Part shown: in pieces, positions 12,129 to 23,296 of the stretch | How positions within the stretch are numbered: the stretch's first letter is position 1 | Layout: every line of letters begins with the position of its first letter | DNA from: Arachnopeziza araneosa | Lineage: Eukaryota; Ascomycota; Leotiomycetes; Helotiales; Arachnopezizaceae | DNA: 64,000 nucleotides | Direction of reading: 5' to 3' | NCBI GenBank assembly: GCA_003988855.1 | Contig: QYAI01000111.1 | Location: 96,383-160,382, forward strand | Program-made: the position numbers and the translations under genes | The notes under the pieces: model-generated | The model's database searches: none | What the model was told of the DNA's origin: nothing | What the model saw: the letters and a program-made list of their open reading frames with translations, nothing else

Positions 12129-14029
12129 GATGATCTTTGAAGTTGTCAATGAAGGATCAAGATCACGTCGCGAGATTTACAGAACCATAAAGTTATTTCG
12201 GAGCGGATTAATACAAGATTATAGCTCCGGAGCTAGCGTTCAGAATAATTCATTTTTTCATCCTCACCGTCACTTTGACAAAAGTAGAGCCCAGGCTTGA
12301 ATCTACTCTCTCAAAGAGCAGCAATTCCTTTGTCGGGATGGCGTTGTGAGCAAGTGACAAGTCCGGCGAAAACGGTTTAGACGGGAGAACACTTGGGTTT
12401 TACAACCTCCAGCTCGTATCCCAATGAGATTTTATGTTTTTTTAATCTAGGATGACTTCGAAAGCTTCTAATAATAGGCTTCTTATTAAGGAAAACTGAT
12501 TTCTGAACCCAAGACCATACCCCTGCCATTATACGTCCCCTTGCGACCTTCAAACCTTATCTACCCATGCAACCAAGTACAATGACTCTTAGTGCTTCTT
12601 ATAGTGAGAAAATATAACCCTTGGTCTCTTCTCTGATTTTTTAGGTTCATCATGCCCAGTCTATCTTATTCATCAAGGTGCTCCCAACTCTTTCAAGGTA
12701 AAATTCGCTGCAAGGAGGCTAACACTAGGTTTTTCAAGGAGTTAGCATTTAGAAGGCTTTGAGGAGTTCGGTTGGTTATAACCCAGGTTAATCCTAGTTT
12801 AAAGCCACTACTAAATAAAATCGTGCAGCCAGAACCCTAGTAGTAGGCAAGACCGAGAGAAGAAAACATTGCTCTCTCGCTTAAATCACGTGGATTAATT
12901 AAGAAAGGGAGGGCCGAATTGCAGAAGAGTGAACCAAGGTACATGATTATTGCAGTATACTGTTTAATAATATGTCAATTCTGATATAGTATATGACTCA
13001 AAATTATGATCTTGAATATCGAAAAGTCTTCCGATCGGACGAACCTTGACCTTGACGATGGAAAGCTCCACGGTAAGGAACTTCGAAAGTCTTAAACTGC
13101 GGTCAGAAACCATCCAGACGCCGAGAAATGCTGTATAACCTCTCTATTCACGCTCACCTAAACACGAGTGAAGTGGGTAAGTCTTTAATGATTTCACGGA
13201 TAAGGTGGTAAGAGGAGGCAGAAAGGATTTTTCTGATACTAATTTTTTTCCTATTCTTGAACCCTGTAATTATATAATTATGTCAATTATGACTTATCAT
13301 TATTTAACTAAGTTATTTACGATTAAATGCTAATTATATACGCGACTATGTATGTGCATCCCAATCTTCGGAATATTTTATTGATCATAATGTTTGCAGA
13401 GTAGCTTGTATCACTTCGGTCAGTGATACCTAAAAGATAGTCTCAAACAGTCAATATTCAAGTTGTTCTACTCTATTCTTTCTAGCAGGCAGGGCAGATA
13501 AACCACAACTTACATCCAAGGCATTTCTTGTACATAGTCACGTGCTTACTACAGCGTGCCTAGGTGCCGTGGTGGCTCTTGCTACAAAATTGATCACGAC
13601 CAGCAGCATATTTAACGGAATGTTAATTAGAAAATGTCTTGCTGCTCCTACTCAATTATTGTATTGGATACTACTTTATTCATTTCTACTAAACGGCCGA
13701 TAGTTTAGTATACGCAGATTATTTATGATACTGTTGGAGCACCAGGAGTTCCAATGCTTCGTAGCTTACTAGCCAAAAAACTTGCAATTGTTCTAAGATC
13801 AACATGACATTTAAGATAATTCTAGAATGATAGACTCCAAAAAAAACCAATAAAGACAAAGGCCTTGTTTCTGGAAGTCACTGATCGTATAAAATTTCTA
13901 GGAAATACATTTCTCTAGGACTTAAAAATTGGTTGGTTCTGGGGGAATAGACGAGAAAGTATTTGATTTAAAAAAAATACTTTATATATTTTTAAATAAG
14001 CATTTTCGCTTCATCAAATCAATTCAACT
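12129..14029. other. Gene-poor AT-rich stretch
   Basis: No ORF above about 85 codons with coding character. The stretch around 13,200-13,980 is strongly A/T-rich with homopolymer runs and many TTA/TAA/ATA triplets. I see no intact transposon gene or terminal repeats. It may be old, mutated repeat DNA, but that is an inference from composition only. Confidence 0.45.
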
Positions 14030-14101
14030 GGCCTGCTGGCCCAATGGCAAGGCGCTTGACTACGAATCAAGAGATTGCAGGTTCGATCCCTGCGTAGGTC
14101 A
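14030..14101 (+). tRNA. tRNA-Arg (anticodon ACG)
   Basis: A 72-nt cloverleaf without intron. The acceptor stem is GGCCTGC/GTAGGTC with two G-T wobbles, followed by discriminator A. The D stem is GCC/GGC. The anticodon stem CTTGA/TCAAG encloses loop CTACGAA, giving anticodon ACG at 14062-14064. The T arm is GCAGG-TTCGATC-CCTGC. ACG (inosine-modified in eukaryotes) reads CGU, CGC and CGA arginine codons. It sits alone in AT-rich DNA. A short T run (14114-14131) downstream could serve as the RNA polymerase III terminator. Confidence 0.92.
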
Positions 14102-15393
14102 ACAGAAAATTGATTTTTTCCTTTTTTTTTTGGTTGGAACTATTGAACCCTTTCTGTTTGTCAAAGGCGTCTATGAAAATTTTACAGGATAATATTTTGA
14201 TGTGGGTTATTGTGCCCTTAGCCGCAGCGTTACAGCTTACATAAGGAATTGACAGACACTTTAGCCCTTCGAGAATTACTTCTGATCAAGCAGTTAAAAA
14301 AGATATCTTGATCAAAAATACAGGACTGAATGCAATCATGAAATACAAAATTAAACCACGTCCCTAATATCACCAGCTATTCTCAAAAGTTCTATACAAA
14401 CTTGCTCCTTTTTGCAATGCAACGATGGCAATGAAACTCAGAGCCACATAAACTAACCACTTTTTTAGTAGAAACCCTCTAGGTTACTCACAACTTATTC
14501 TTGTTGCAGCATGTAATCTCCCGAACATGAATCAAGTCCCAATGGCGACGAGATCTTACACCCAGACGGCCTAAAAGATGGACAACCTGGTGCGATACTA
14601 GTATACAAGATCGTCAGAACTAGATTGTCCCGAGGGAAAATGCCCAAAAATAAGAATACCAAAATATCCCAACAATTATCGCATTCCTTAAATTCCCCTA
14701 CTTCCTTATAGAAAGTAAGGTCTTCCGTTGCTAGAGCCACAATCCTGTCCTCAGTCATGATAACCAACGTTCCATGACTCACGGCTTATAAGTTGCTTTG
14801 GTTTGGTGGCAAGATAGACAGTATAGAGAGATGTTTGAGAATAAGTAGCATGATGAAGAAAAGGAGAGTTGCTGGCTACATCATCAACTCCTATGACAAG
14901 AGATTCGCAGACGAATATACAGTACAACGATATGTACTCGGAACACGGATTGTTGAACAACTCCAGATTTTTTGAATTAAGCGTGGGGTTTTCTCTGTAT
15001 TTTGGGGTGGTCCTAGTGGTGTTATAACTCCCTAGATGGCATTACAGCAAATGAATGATGCTTCCATAAGCTTCTAGCTTTCTAGACCTGACATTAGAAA
15101 GGTTTCAGCCTTATACATCAAAATTGTTGGAGATCACGAATGAACCAAGGCAAGACCACTTGACATCTATCCTAGGTTGAGACCTAGCCATAAGAGCGTA
15201 GCAGAACTCCTGGCTAGGATTTATTTCTCTTGAAAGACTTTACCATATCACATCTAAAACAGTGGGATCAATTCCTTAGATTTGAGGAGCTCATTATTCG
15301 TAGAGCCTCTATCTCACAAGAATGCAGCCATATCGCCCATCCATAAAGCAAATCGAAACCCCATCCCATGCCATGCAAAACAGACCGAGACTT
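14102..15393. other. Intergenic, no gene recognised
   Basis: Short ORFs on both strands around 14,495-14,975 have no family features and no matching splice partners. The rest is AT-rich spacer and the 3' side of the RPS5 gene. Confidence 0.45.
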
Positions 15394-16139
15394 TTACCGA
15401 TTGCTCTTGGCCACACGTTCCAATTCATCCTTCTTCTTGATGGCATATGAGTTACTGCTTCCCTTTGCGGCGTTGATCAACTCTTCAGCCAAGCATTCAG
15501 CAACGGATTTGATGTTTCGGAAAGCAGCTTCACGGGCACCGATTGTGAGAAGCGCAATAGCTTGGTTGACACGACGGAGAGGAGAGACATCGACGGCTTG
15601 ACGACGGACGGTACCAGCTGAACCGATACGGGTAGAATCTTCACGGGGACCGCAGTTGACAATGGCGTCGACAGCGACTTGGATAGGGTTTTGGTCGGTC
15701 ATGATGTGGATCTGGAAAAGTTAGTACATTCCAAGTTTTTGAGCATCCGACATACGATCTCAAAGGAGTGCGCAACAATGCGAACAGCCATAAGCTTCTT
15801 TCCGTTGTTACGACCGTTCATCATCAAAGAGTTGGTAAGACGTTCAATGATTGGGCATTGTGCCTTTCTGAATCTCTTCTGGGCATATCGGCCTGCGGAG
15901 TGGGAGATGTAGACAGGAGCTCTGATTTGAATATAATCGCTGAGAATATTAGCCTTGAATCCCATCTGCCAGCTCTTCTCCCTCAAGTGTCCTTACGTCA
16001 AGGAGATATCGCGAATTTCCACATCCTCATAACTCCATTTGTTGAACAGCTTGACGCTGCCAATCTCTGCAGTGACCTCCTTGGGAAGAACCTGGTAGCC
16101 GGAGACGGTTTCGACTTCGATTTCTTCGTTGTCAGACAT
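15394..16139 (-). CDS. RPS5: 40S ribosomal protein S5 (uS7)
   Basis: Small-subunit ribosomal protein of 214 aa, close to the usual length. Exons on the minus strand: 16139-15997, 15939-15756 and 15711-15394, with introns of 57 and 44 nt. Recognisable blocks are YIQIRAPVYISHSAGRYAQK, RFRKAQCPIIERLTNSLMM, NPIQVAVDAIVNCGPREDST and the C-terminal KKKDELERVAKSNR. uS7 binds the 3' major domain of 18S rRNA near the mRNA exit channel and E site (family knowledge). Its start is 242 bp from that of RPS25, on the opposite strand, so the two genes can share one promoter. Confidence 0.97.
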
Positions 16140-16381
16140 GTTGGCAATGGCTGACTTGGGTGTTGTCGAGTGGGACTGAAATCGAGGGATCTTGAATTTG
16201 GATTTCTCAAAGTCAAATCGCGAAATGAATGCTAGTGTGAAGCTAACCCAATATGGATAGTTAATCGAGGGCACACACAAAGCAGCCCTCTTCATGTGAC
16301 CTTAGCGAATTTTCGATATTGAACTTTGGATCGGCTTTGACGACATTTCTGTTCAACGACAACCACATTAAATCATTCATC
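16140..16381. promoter_or_regulatory. Bidirectional ribosomal-protein promoter
   Basis: Exactly 242 bp separate the two divergent ATGs of RPS5 and RPS25. The segment must hold both 5' UTRs and core promoters. It contains a small inverted repeat (GAGGGC ... GCCCTC, near 16267-16290). I cannot assign a known ribosomal-protein promoter element with confidence. Confidence 0.65.
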
Positions 16382-17031
16382 ATGGGTACGTACAATGCAG
16401 GTTGCAAGTTTCCGGGGTTTTGCAATGGACGAGGTGGTTCTGAAAATGCGATATTGCGAACAAGACTCCTCAACATCCTCACCCCTCCTTCTGCTCTGGA
16501 TCATTCAGCATGTACTGATATTGTATAGCCCCAGCAACTTCCGGTGGAGCTAAAAAGCAAAAGAAGAAGGTATGTTGACTTGGTTTTGCGAGTAGTTGTC
16601 TGCACTATAGGCAACTGCTCTCCAATGCTTCTTAAGACACTGCTAACCTTCTTTATAGTGGTCCAAGGGAAAGGGTATGGAATATTTCGAACTCAAAGAG
16701 CATCAGATCTAACACAATACAGTCAAGGATAAGGCCCAACACGCCGTTATCCTCGATAAAGCCACTTCCGACAAACTCTACAAAGATGTTCAATCATATC
16801 GTCTAGTCACAGTCGCTACTCTCGTCGATCGTCTAAAGATTAACGGCTCATTGGCGAGAAGATGTCTGAAGGATTTGGAGGAGAAGGGACAGATCAAGAA
16901 GGTTGTTGGACACAGCAAGTTGCAGATTTACAGTACGCAATCCAGACGAGACTCGTTCCATTCGGGGAGTGCGGGAGGTTTGAACAAATGCTAACAAGCT
17001 CATAGCTCGTGCGGTTGCTGCTGCGGAATAA
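16382..17031 (+). CDS. RPS25: 40S ribosomal protein S25 (eS25)
   Basis: Small-subunit ribosomal protein of 98 aa. Five exons: 16382-16385, 16529-16569, 16659-16674, 16723-16932 and 17006-17031. Exon 1 carries only ATG plus one base, and exon 3 is a 16-nt micro-exon. The lysine-rich N-terminus (GGAKKQKKKWSKGKVKDKA) is followed by the winged-helix core VTVATLVDRLKINGSLARRC, then DLEEKGQIKKVVGHSKLQIY. All junctions are GT..AG and the total is 297 nt. eS25 lies in the 40S head and supports some IRES-driven initiation (family knowledge). It is transcribed divergently from RPS5. Confidence 0.95.
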
Positions 17032-17294
17032 AGCACTCTGGTTTCTACGATATCACGATCTTTCCTTCGATCAAGCCGTTATGAGGTAGACGTTGGAGAA
17101 GGGAATGGTATTGGGCATTTGCAATAGGCGTGGATTTGATTTCGGTGTAGCATAACCAATCGAATTTCCTTCTACGATTGCACATGAAAGTCTTGTTGGT
17201 GATGGCTTCTACATCCGCATATGAAAGATTCACTTGATGTAATGATTGAGCTGTTATGGTTAGAACAGGAACGGGAGAGACCTTTAGACCCTGA

Positions 17295-17354
17295 AGAAGC
17301 CAACTTACACCTTTAGAAGCCAACTTACACCTTTAGAAGCCAACTTACACCTTT
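17295..17354. repeat. 20-bp tandem repeat, three copies
   Basis: The unit aagccaacttacacctttag repeats with exact period 20 for about three copies, then ends in a slightly altered partial copy (aagccagaag). It lies between RPS25 and the cytochrome b5-like gene, outside any coding exon that I can model. Confidence 0.9.
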
Positions 17355-17765
17355 GAGAAGCCAGAAGTCAATTCACTTTCTGTCTCGCAATAGGAATCAA
17401 ATCTCGGGTCTGACACCAACTGCTGAAATATGTTTCGCTCTCTACACGACGCACTTTGAGCCCTGTAACGCCTCAAATCCCGCCGTAGGTAAGCCAATTG
17501 TGTCTCAACAATCCCAGTCCGTGAGTATTAGCTCCAAATATTGAACAGAATTGAAGCCAGATTTCCTAATTCCAGATTTCTACAATCACTGAAGTTACTT
17601 AACAACTTACTTCCTCGTCTGTTGATCTTCGCTGTCGACAAGGCTAATGACGAGGCCGAGGCTGAAGACACCTCTTCACTTCTTTCCCTTCAAGTAGACA
17701 ACACGTCTCTCCCACATCACCAAGAGCGCAATTGCATCAATTGATCTCTACTTTCCCATCTCAAA

Positions 17766-18626
17766 ATGTCCTCTGCAGGCACAACCCGCGAACGGCGCAA
17801 AGAGCCCACCTTGAAAACCACGACGGCCCCAGAGGTAGCTCCAACCCCAAACGCAACCCCGAACGTCTCCACCCGCGCCCGCGCAGAAGACTCCGCCTTC
17901 TCCCTCCTGGACGTTTTCCGCACCATCGCCTTCGTTGTTCTCGTCTCGGGCGGCCTGAGCTACTTTATCACGAAGAAGAGCTTTGTATGGGGATTGGAAC
18001 GGCCGAAATGGTCGAGACCTGAGTCGATCAAGACGTGGTTCGAGGGGGAGAAACAGTATACAGATGAGGATCTGAAGGCATATGATGGAACAGATTCGAC
18101 TAAGCCAATTTTCCTGGCTATCAATGGTATGTATACTTTTTCTTGCTTCGTTATACCTTTGGGTTGGCAGGAGTGAAGAAAGAGAGAAGCAACAGCTAAT
18201 CTCATCACAGGAACCATCTATGACGTCTCCGCCGGTCGACGCCATTATGGTCCAGGCGGATCCTACCACTTCTTCGCAGGCGCCGACGCCTCGAGAGCCT
18301 ACGTAACATCCTGCTTCAAAGACGACATCACGCCCGACATGCGCGGAGCCGAAGAAGCATTCCTCCCCCTCGATGACCCCGAGGTGGATGCATTATACAC
18401 GAGCTCGGAGATGAAGATCCTCAGGGAGCAGGAGATGAGAAAGGCCAAACTCGAGGTCTACAAAGCGCTCAAGCACTGGGTAGATTTCTTTGCGAGTAGC
18501 AAGAAGTATACCAAGGTTGGAGAGGTCAAGAGGGAGAAGAATTGGCTGAGTAAGTTGCCCAAGAGACCATTGTGTCAGCAGGTGCAGGATGGAAGGAGGA
18601 AGAGGGAGAAACCGGCAGGGAAGTAG
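17766..18626 (+). CDS. Membrane-anchored cytochrome b5-like (MAPR family) protein
   Basis: Predicted 258 aa. Exons 17766-18126 and 18211-18626, with an 84-nt intron inside the heme-binding fold (AIN|GTIYDVS). After a Pro/Thr-rich N-terminus there is one hydrophobic helix (FRTIAFVVLVSGGLSYFI, about residues 50-70). The cytochrome b5-like heme/steroid-binding domain follows: FLAINGTIYDVSAGRRHYGP, GGSYHFFAGADASRAYVTSCF and DPEVDALYTSSE. The tyrosines of the YGPGGSYHFF block are the expected heme ligands in MAPR proteins (PGRMC1/Dap1 relatives), which act on cytochrome P450 and sterol metabolism at the ER (family knowledge). The C-terminus is rich in Lys/Arg. The exact orthologue is not assigned. 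Confidence 0.85.
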
Positions 18627-19548
18627 AGGTGGTGTGCTTAGAGAAGAAGTATGGAGGACCCGTAGGAACCTGCATTATCTAGAGGTAGACGTAGTAATCA
18701 GAAGCCTTGATATCCAAATAATATGACTCCTGAATCTCAAGCATGAAGCATCTGGCTGTGAATTCGATGCAGCTGCAGGCTGGTTGAAATTCACAAAAGA
18801 CAATATACCCCATCAGAATACCTCGGTTGTGATTCCAATCCAGGAGATGAATGAGTTTCTCACTCACTCCCAACGCAATGGAAATAAATCAAGACAGGCA
18901 AGAAGGACAAATTTCCACGACATCCAGCCAGTGACATCTCGTCCTACAAGCCAACAACGTAAACACATCTACTCTGATCCCATTTTTTCCCTTTTACGTC
19001 CTCTCGAGAAGGCTTTGGCCGAATCAGGTGAGATGCTGTTACTTGCATCTCGTGAGCGCGGGAGGGAGGGAAGATGGTGAAAGTGGTGGATTGTTCTAGG
19101 TGGGATGGCAGTGGCAAGTTAGGAAGGGGCGTATTGAAGAGAAAGGAAAGGAGGAGGGCGAGGATTTGTAGGTATCATGTGGATGGGAAGGGAGGTGACA
19201 GTATTATGAGGGTGAGATTTGTGGTATTGAATAGGCGAGAGGAGATGAGGTTGATTTTTCTCATTATACGCGATCGTTCTCGCAGGATGTATGAGATGGG
19301 AATCCGAAATCAAATCTCTTTTATCGGATTCTATTTAACTACGAGTCTACTTTACAGAAACGGAGTCATCAACGGGGACAGCAATCAAGACAAGAACAGC
19401 AGATAGTGAATTAAGTACTTTTTATTCATCTTTTATATAAAAAAGACCTCTCAGAACAATGACAGATACCACTCTCGGGCACCTCCTCTCTCGGAGACGC
19501 TCAGTATTTATAAATACCCCACTCCACTCCCCATGAACCGATCCTCGC
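18627..19548. other. Intergenic between convergent genes
   Basis: Purine-rich runs on the + strand around 19,060-19,240, without a recognisable gene. It is the shared 3' region of the MAPR gene and the cupredoxin gene, which converge here. Confidence 0.5.
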
Positions 19549-20235
19549 CTACAACAGAACAGCCAAACCAGCCAGAGCCAAGACACCCATTCCGACGGGG
19601 GTGAGCGAGTCGGCGGCCGAGGAAGAGGTGGATTTGGTACCGCTGCCGGTGCTGGTGCCGGTGGAGGTTCCGCTGGTACCGGTGCTGGAGTTGGTCGAGC
19701 TGACACCACCCTCGACGGCGTTACCGGGTAGGTTGACAGTCTGCTTGGAGGCCAAGGTCTGGAAGTTGGCGAGAGTGCGGGATGCGTTGGCAGTGGGGTT
19801 CTCGTTGATGACCATGACCATACCAGCCTGGCAATGCTTGGCTTGCGAGCAGTAGACCCAGATGGGAGTTGTGGCGTTGATCTGGATGGTGTAGGTGGCG
19901 GTGGTGTCCGAGGTGGCGGACACGGGCATGAAGCCCGAGTAGAAACCGGTGACGTTGCTGTTCATGGAGATGGGCTCGCAAGGTTGGTCAAAGGTGGATT
20001 GTGTGACGGTGTGGTTGCCCGCGGCGAACTGGAACTGCACCATGTCGCCCTTGGAGGCCGTGACAGTGTTGGGGAAGTAGGCGAGGGTGTTGTTCTTAGA
20101 TGCGACGGTCACGACGTGGACGGTGACATCTTGGGCTAGATGCTGTTAGTTAGGATAGCAAGAGGGTCTGTAGGGAGACGCACCAAGAACAGCGGCAACG
20201 CTCATGGCGGAGAGGGCGAGAGTAGTGAACTGCAT
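19549..20235 (-). CDS. GPI-anchored cupredoxin (serine-rich extracellular protein)
   Basis: Predicted 212 aa. Exons 20235-20184 and 20135-19549, with a 48-nt intron right after the signal peptide (MQFTTLALSAMSVAAVLA). The cupredoxin domain starts at QDVTVHVV and shows a complete type-1 copper ligand set: His in AAGNHTVTQ, then Cys, His and Met in VYCSQAKHCQAGM (C-x4-H-x4-M). A Ser/Thr/Gly-rich spacer and a hydrophobic tail (MGVLALAGLAVLL) fit GPI anchoring at the cell wall or plasma membrane. Fungal proteins of this kind are usually abundant surface proteins of poorly defined role. The protein is small and monodomain, not a multicopper oxidase. Confidence 0.88.
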
Positions 20236-20752
20236 TTTGAAGATTGTGGTGAGAGAAGATCCTGATCTTGCTGTAATAAATGTGCTAAGGCGTCTAGCGC
20301 TATGTCGTACCGGTCGACAATGAAGAGAGAGAAAAATAGATAGAGATGAGAAAGTACTGGCAAGAAACAGAAGAGAGAGATGGAATGGAATGAAGGCCAA
20401 GAGAAGATTCGACGGATGGGGGGGCAGGGCATAAATAAGAATGAGATGCTTGCTTGAATGATCGCCACACTGCCTTGTTCCAGGAGGGAGAGCCTGGGCT
20501 GGGGGAGAGAGGAAGGGGGAGGGAAGTCGAAACGTGTTTTGAGGTTTAAGTCCAAACACTCGTCCAGGGCGAAGTGGAGATGGGAGCGCTTAGACGTCGA
20601 AGATGAGATGACATGGAGAAGGAAGATGAGAAGGGGAAGAGCAAATGCTGGAGATGGCGCTGCAGGACCAGAGGGTGGATAAGGAGAAAAACAAGCATGG
20701 CAGATATACGTATGGCATCGCTCACTGGAGGTGTTTAATCGAGGTGGCCAAG

Positions 20753-20788
<36 letters not shown>

Positions 20789-22494
20789 TCTCCCTCTCTC
20801 CCTCTCTCCCTCTCTCGCGCGCCTACGCACAGGAGGACGACTCCTCGGCCCAACAAATGATCGCTCGTTCCGTACAGGCACGATGCAGTGGCCAAGAGCA
20901 GAATAGAAGCTGGTGACGGAGGGTGGTCGTCGATGCGGCCAAGCGAGGCCATCTGAAGCACTTCCGTGTGTCAGTGTCAGTCGCGACGACGACACCCAAA
21001 CGTCGCTGGTTTCAGCCGCAACCCCCCGAGAGGCCCTGTTCCCCGTGACTTGGGGACCTGCGATGACTTGTCCAATGTCCGAGAGGAGGGACGGCATCTT
21101 TGTTTCGAGATGGCATGTTGTTGTTTCTGCTCCATCCACGGCGTGCAGGTGAAGGGGGTGGAAAGGAGGCGGAGGCGGAGAGGAGGAGGAATTTCTTGTT
21201 TTGTTTTGTTTCGTTTTGGGTAGGGAAGAAGCTCAGGACGAGACGAGTCCCTACGAGTACTGTAGTGCACCCGCACCCGCACCACTTCCCATCAGATGTC
21301 ACCCGTCACCACATTGTACCATCAAAAGTTAGACACAAGTGTTCAATCGATCTTTTCATCCAAATATCCTTCTGGCACTCCATCTACCCATCGCAGGCCA
21401 TCTCGGAAACAACACTGCCAGCATCCCCACCATTACCACCACTCTCCAGCCATATCTGTCCACAGAAACGGCCTTCTCACGTCCGTTGCAGGTGGACTCA
21501 TTCATTCAGAAGCAGACCTACCTACGCGAAAGGAGCCTTCATCCCAGCCCAGCTCAGATCCCCAGCGAGAAGAAAAAAAAAAGCTTATCACCCGAAGTCC
21601 AATCAGACCGCTCAATCGCACCGCCAAGATCTGGATCGTCCTGCTCTACTACCACGGTACCTTTTCTCATCTATTTCTCAGACGAACACCTGATCTCTCC
21701 CTCTCTCCTTTCCCTCTCTTCTCCCTCTCTTCTCCTTTCCCCAGGTCTATAAAAAGACGCTCTCATGAGTACCTTACACGTCCTCAAACACCCCATCGCC
21801 CCCTCGAAATACCCGAACATATTGCCCTCTCTCGGCTGATCTCGCAGTCGCCGTCGTGGTCTTGGTCTTGGTCATTAATCTACGCAACCTGCCCTCTGCA
21901 CCTCTCTCTCAATCTAACATAGATTAAGCCCCCGGGGTCGCCATCGGAACAATAGTCCCCGCACGCCGGAGTGCGCGCGTGGTTTAAGCTTCTTTTTCGC
22001 CGCCTGGCTCGACGAGAGCTAGGGACGATGTGATGTAGATTGCCCTTTTTCTATTTTGAGGAGGCGGCATCGCTGGTCCCCGCAGTTCTGGCCTGCTAGA
22101 TGGGACGTCGAATCGTTCGGTTGAGGGCATCGTGTCGCCGATGGGTGCTGCATGTGCAATGGGCCTGCGTTCAGAAGGGTCGGTTGGGATGGGAACGTCG
22201 CCATGAATTACGAAGGGGAATCTTGGCTGATCTGGGCCCAGCTGCTTCCTCTCCTCTCTGGGTTTGCCTCCTTCTCTGAACGGAAAGCCATAAGAGGTCC
22301 GCTCTTACCACTCTTCCACATGTTCAAGTCCCTGTGTATAGCAATATCAGTCGAATCCTTCGAGAGCATATTTAATCTATTCATCTCGCTTTGACATACC
22401 TCGGAACTTATATAGCTTCTTGCTTGAGCTCTTCTCAAACCACCAGACTCTCTCCACCTCCACAGCTTCCAGCTCCAAACTCCCAGCTCTCAAG
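20236..22494. other. Long intergenic region with low-complexity DNA
   Basis: A 2.2 kb divergent spacer between the cupredoxin and the small secreted protein. It holds a CT microsatellite (20,757-20,816), CT/CA-rich pyrimidine tracts on the + strand (20,300-21,900) and long overlapping open frames caused by skewed composition. None of those frames has a domain. It is likely promoter and UTR sequence. Confidence 0.5.
20757..20816. repeat. CT-rich microsatellite
   Basis: About 13 TC dinucleotides followed by four TCTCCC-type hexamer-like units. It is perfectly pyrimidine on the + strand until the gcgcgcc at 20,817. Such polypyrimidine tracts are common in fungal promoters. Here it lies roughly 520 bp upstream of the cupredoxin start. 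Confidence 0.9.
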
Positions 22495-22912
22495 ATGAAA
22501 TCCATACTCGCGCTCCTCGCCACCCTCCTCCTCCCAGCTCTGGTCACCTCCGAAGCGTGCGTAGCTGGCGGTCCCTGTACGTCCCTCACCCGTCCTCAGA
22601 GCTCCCCCTCCCTCCCTCTCTCTCTCTTACTCATGCCCCCCAGCTTTCCAGGTCGATGACGCCCACGTCTGCTGCAGCAACGCCAGCGGCACCTGGTACC
22701 AGTTCTACGCCGTGCAAGCCATCTGCGTCCTGGATGACTCGCGCACCTGGTTGTATCAGCGCTGTGTCTCCTCCATTGTCGATTCCGTCGTGGACTCGAC
22801 CTGTATTGCCGGTTCCGGACCTGTCCCAACCGGCATCTTGAACACCTCGACGGCCAGGACAACTTTCACTCCCGCCCCTACCACTACATTAGTCGCCAAG
22901 AGGGTATGGTAA
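22495..22912 (+). CDS. Small secreted cysteine-rich protein
   Basis: Predicted 116 aa. Exons 22495-22576 and 22644-22912, with a 67-nt intron just after the signal peptide region. The N-terminus MKSILALLATLLLPALVTSEA is a clear signal peptide. The mature part has six cysteines (EAC, CC, IC, RC, TC), enough for three disulfides, and a Thr-rich tail. No family is recognised. Secreted proteins of this size and cysteine content are often screened as candidate effectors, but nothing here proves that role. The first exon ends in phase 1 and the acceptor gives GGPSFQVDDAHVCC. A polypyrimidine run precedes the acceptor. Confidence 0.75.
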
Positions 22913-23296
22913 GAGCTGGGAACCGGCATGTAGGATGGGAGGGATGTAAGATCGACTCGAATTGGAGGAGGGGAAGAGAATGGTTCAGAGGAAGAGTGAT
23001 GATGAATGTTATATTGAGTGTAATATTCAAAGTATGTTGAAAGACTACTGGTCAATTCTGTATATGGTTTGCATGGCTGGTGGTATATATAAAAACAAAA
23101 ATAAAGGGCCGAGGGATGGAACTTGCCATTTATTAGCAAATTTAATGCAGCAATATTTTCTCGTTCTGTCTTCTTGAGCTTCATTCCCCAAAACCATTCT
23201 TTTTGTGATTTCATTTGTCAATCCCAAACCATAACCACCAAACTCCAATTCGAACCCCCCCCCCCCAAGCCAATAAACGCCAGTCCTTCCTACCAA
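22913..23296. other. Intergenic between convergent genes
   Basis: Shared 3' region of the small secreted protein and the CENP-X-like gene. It contains a C10 homopolymer near 23,258-23,268. No gene is seen. Confidence 0.5.

Noticed and set aside
21100..21922. Long overlapping plus-strand ORFs of 137-208 codons
   Set aside because: Three frames are open at once in C/T-rich DNA. The translations are Pro/Ser/His low complexity without domains, as expected from composition.
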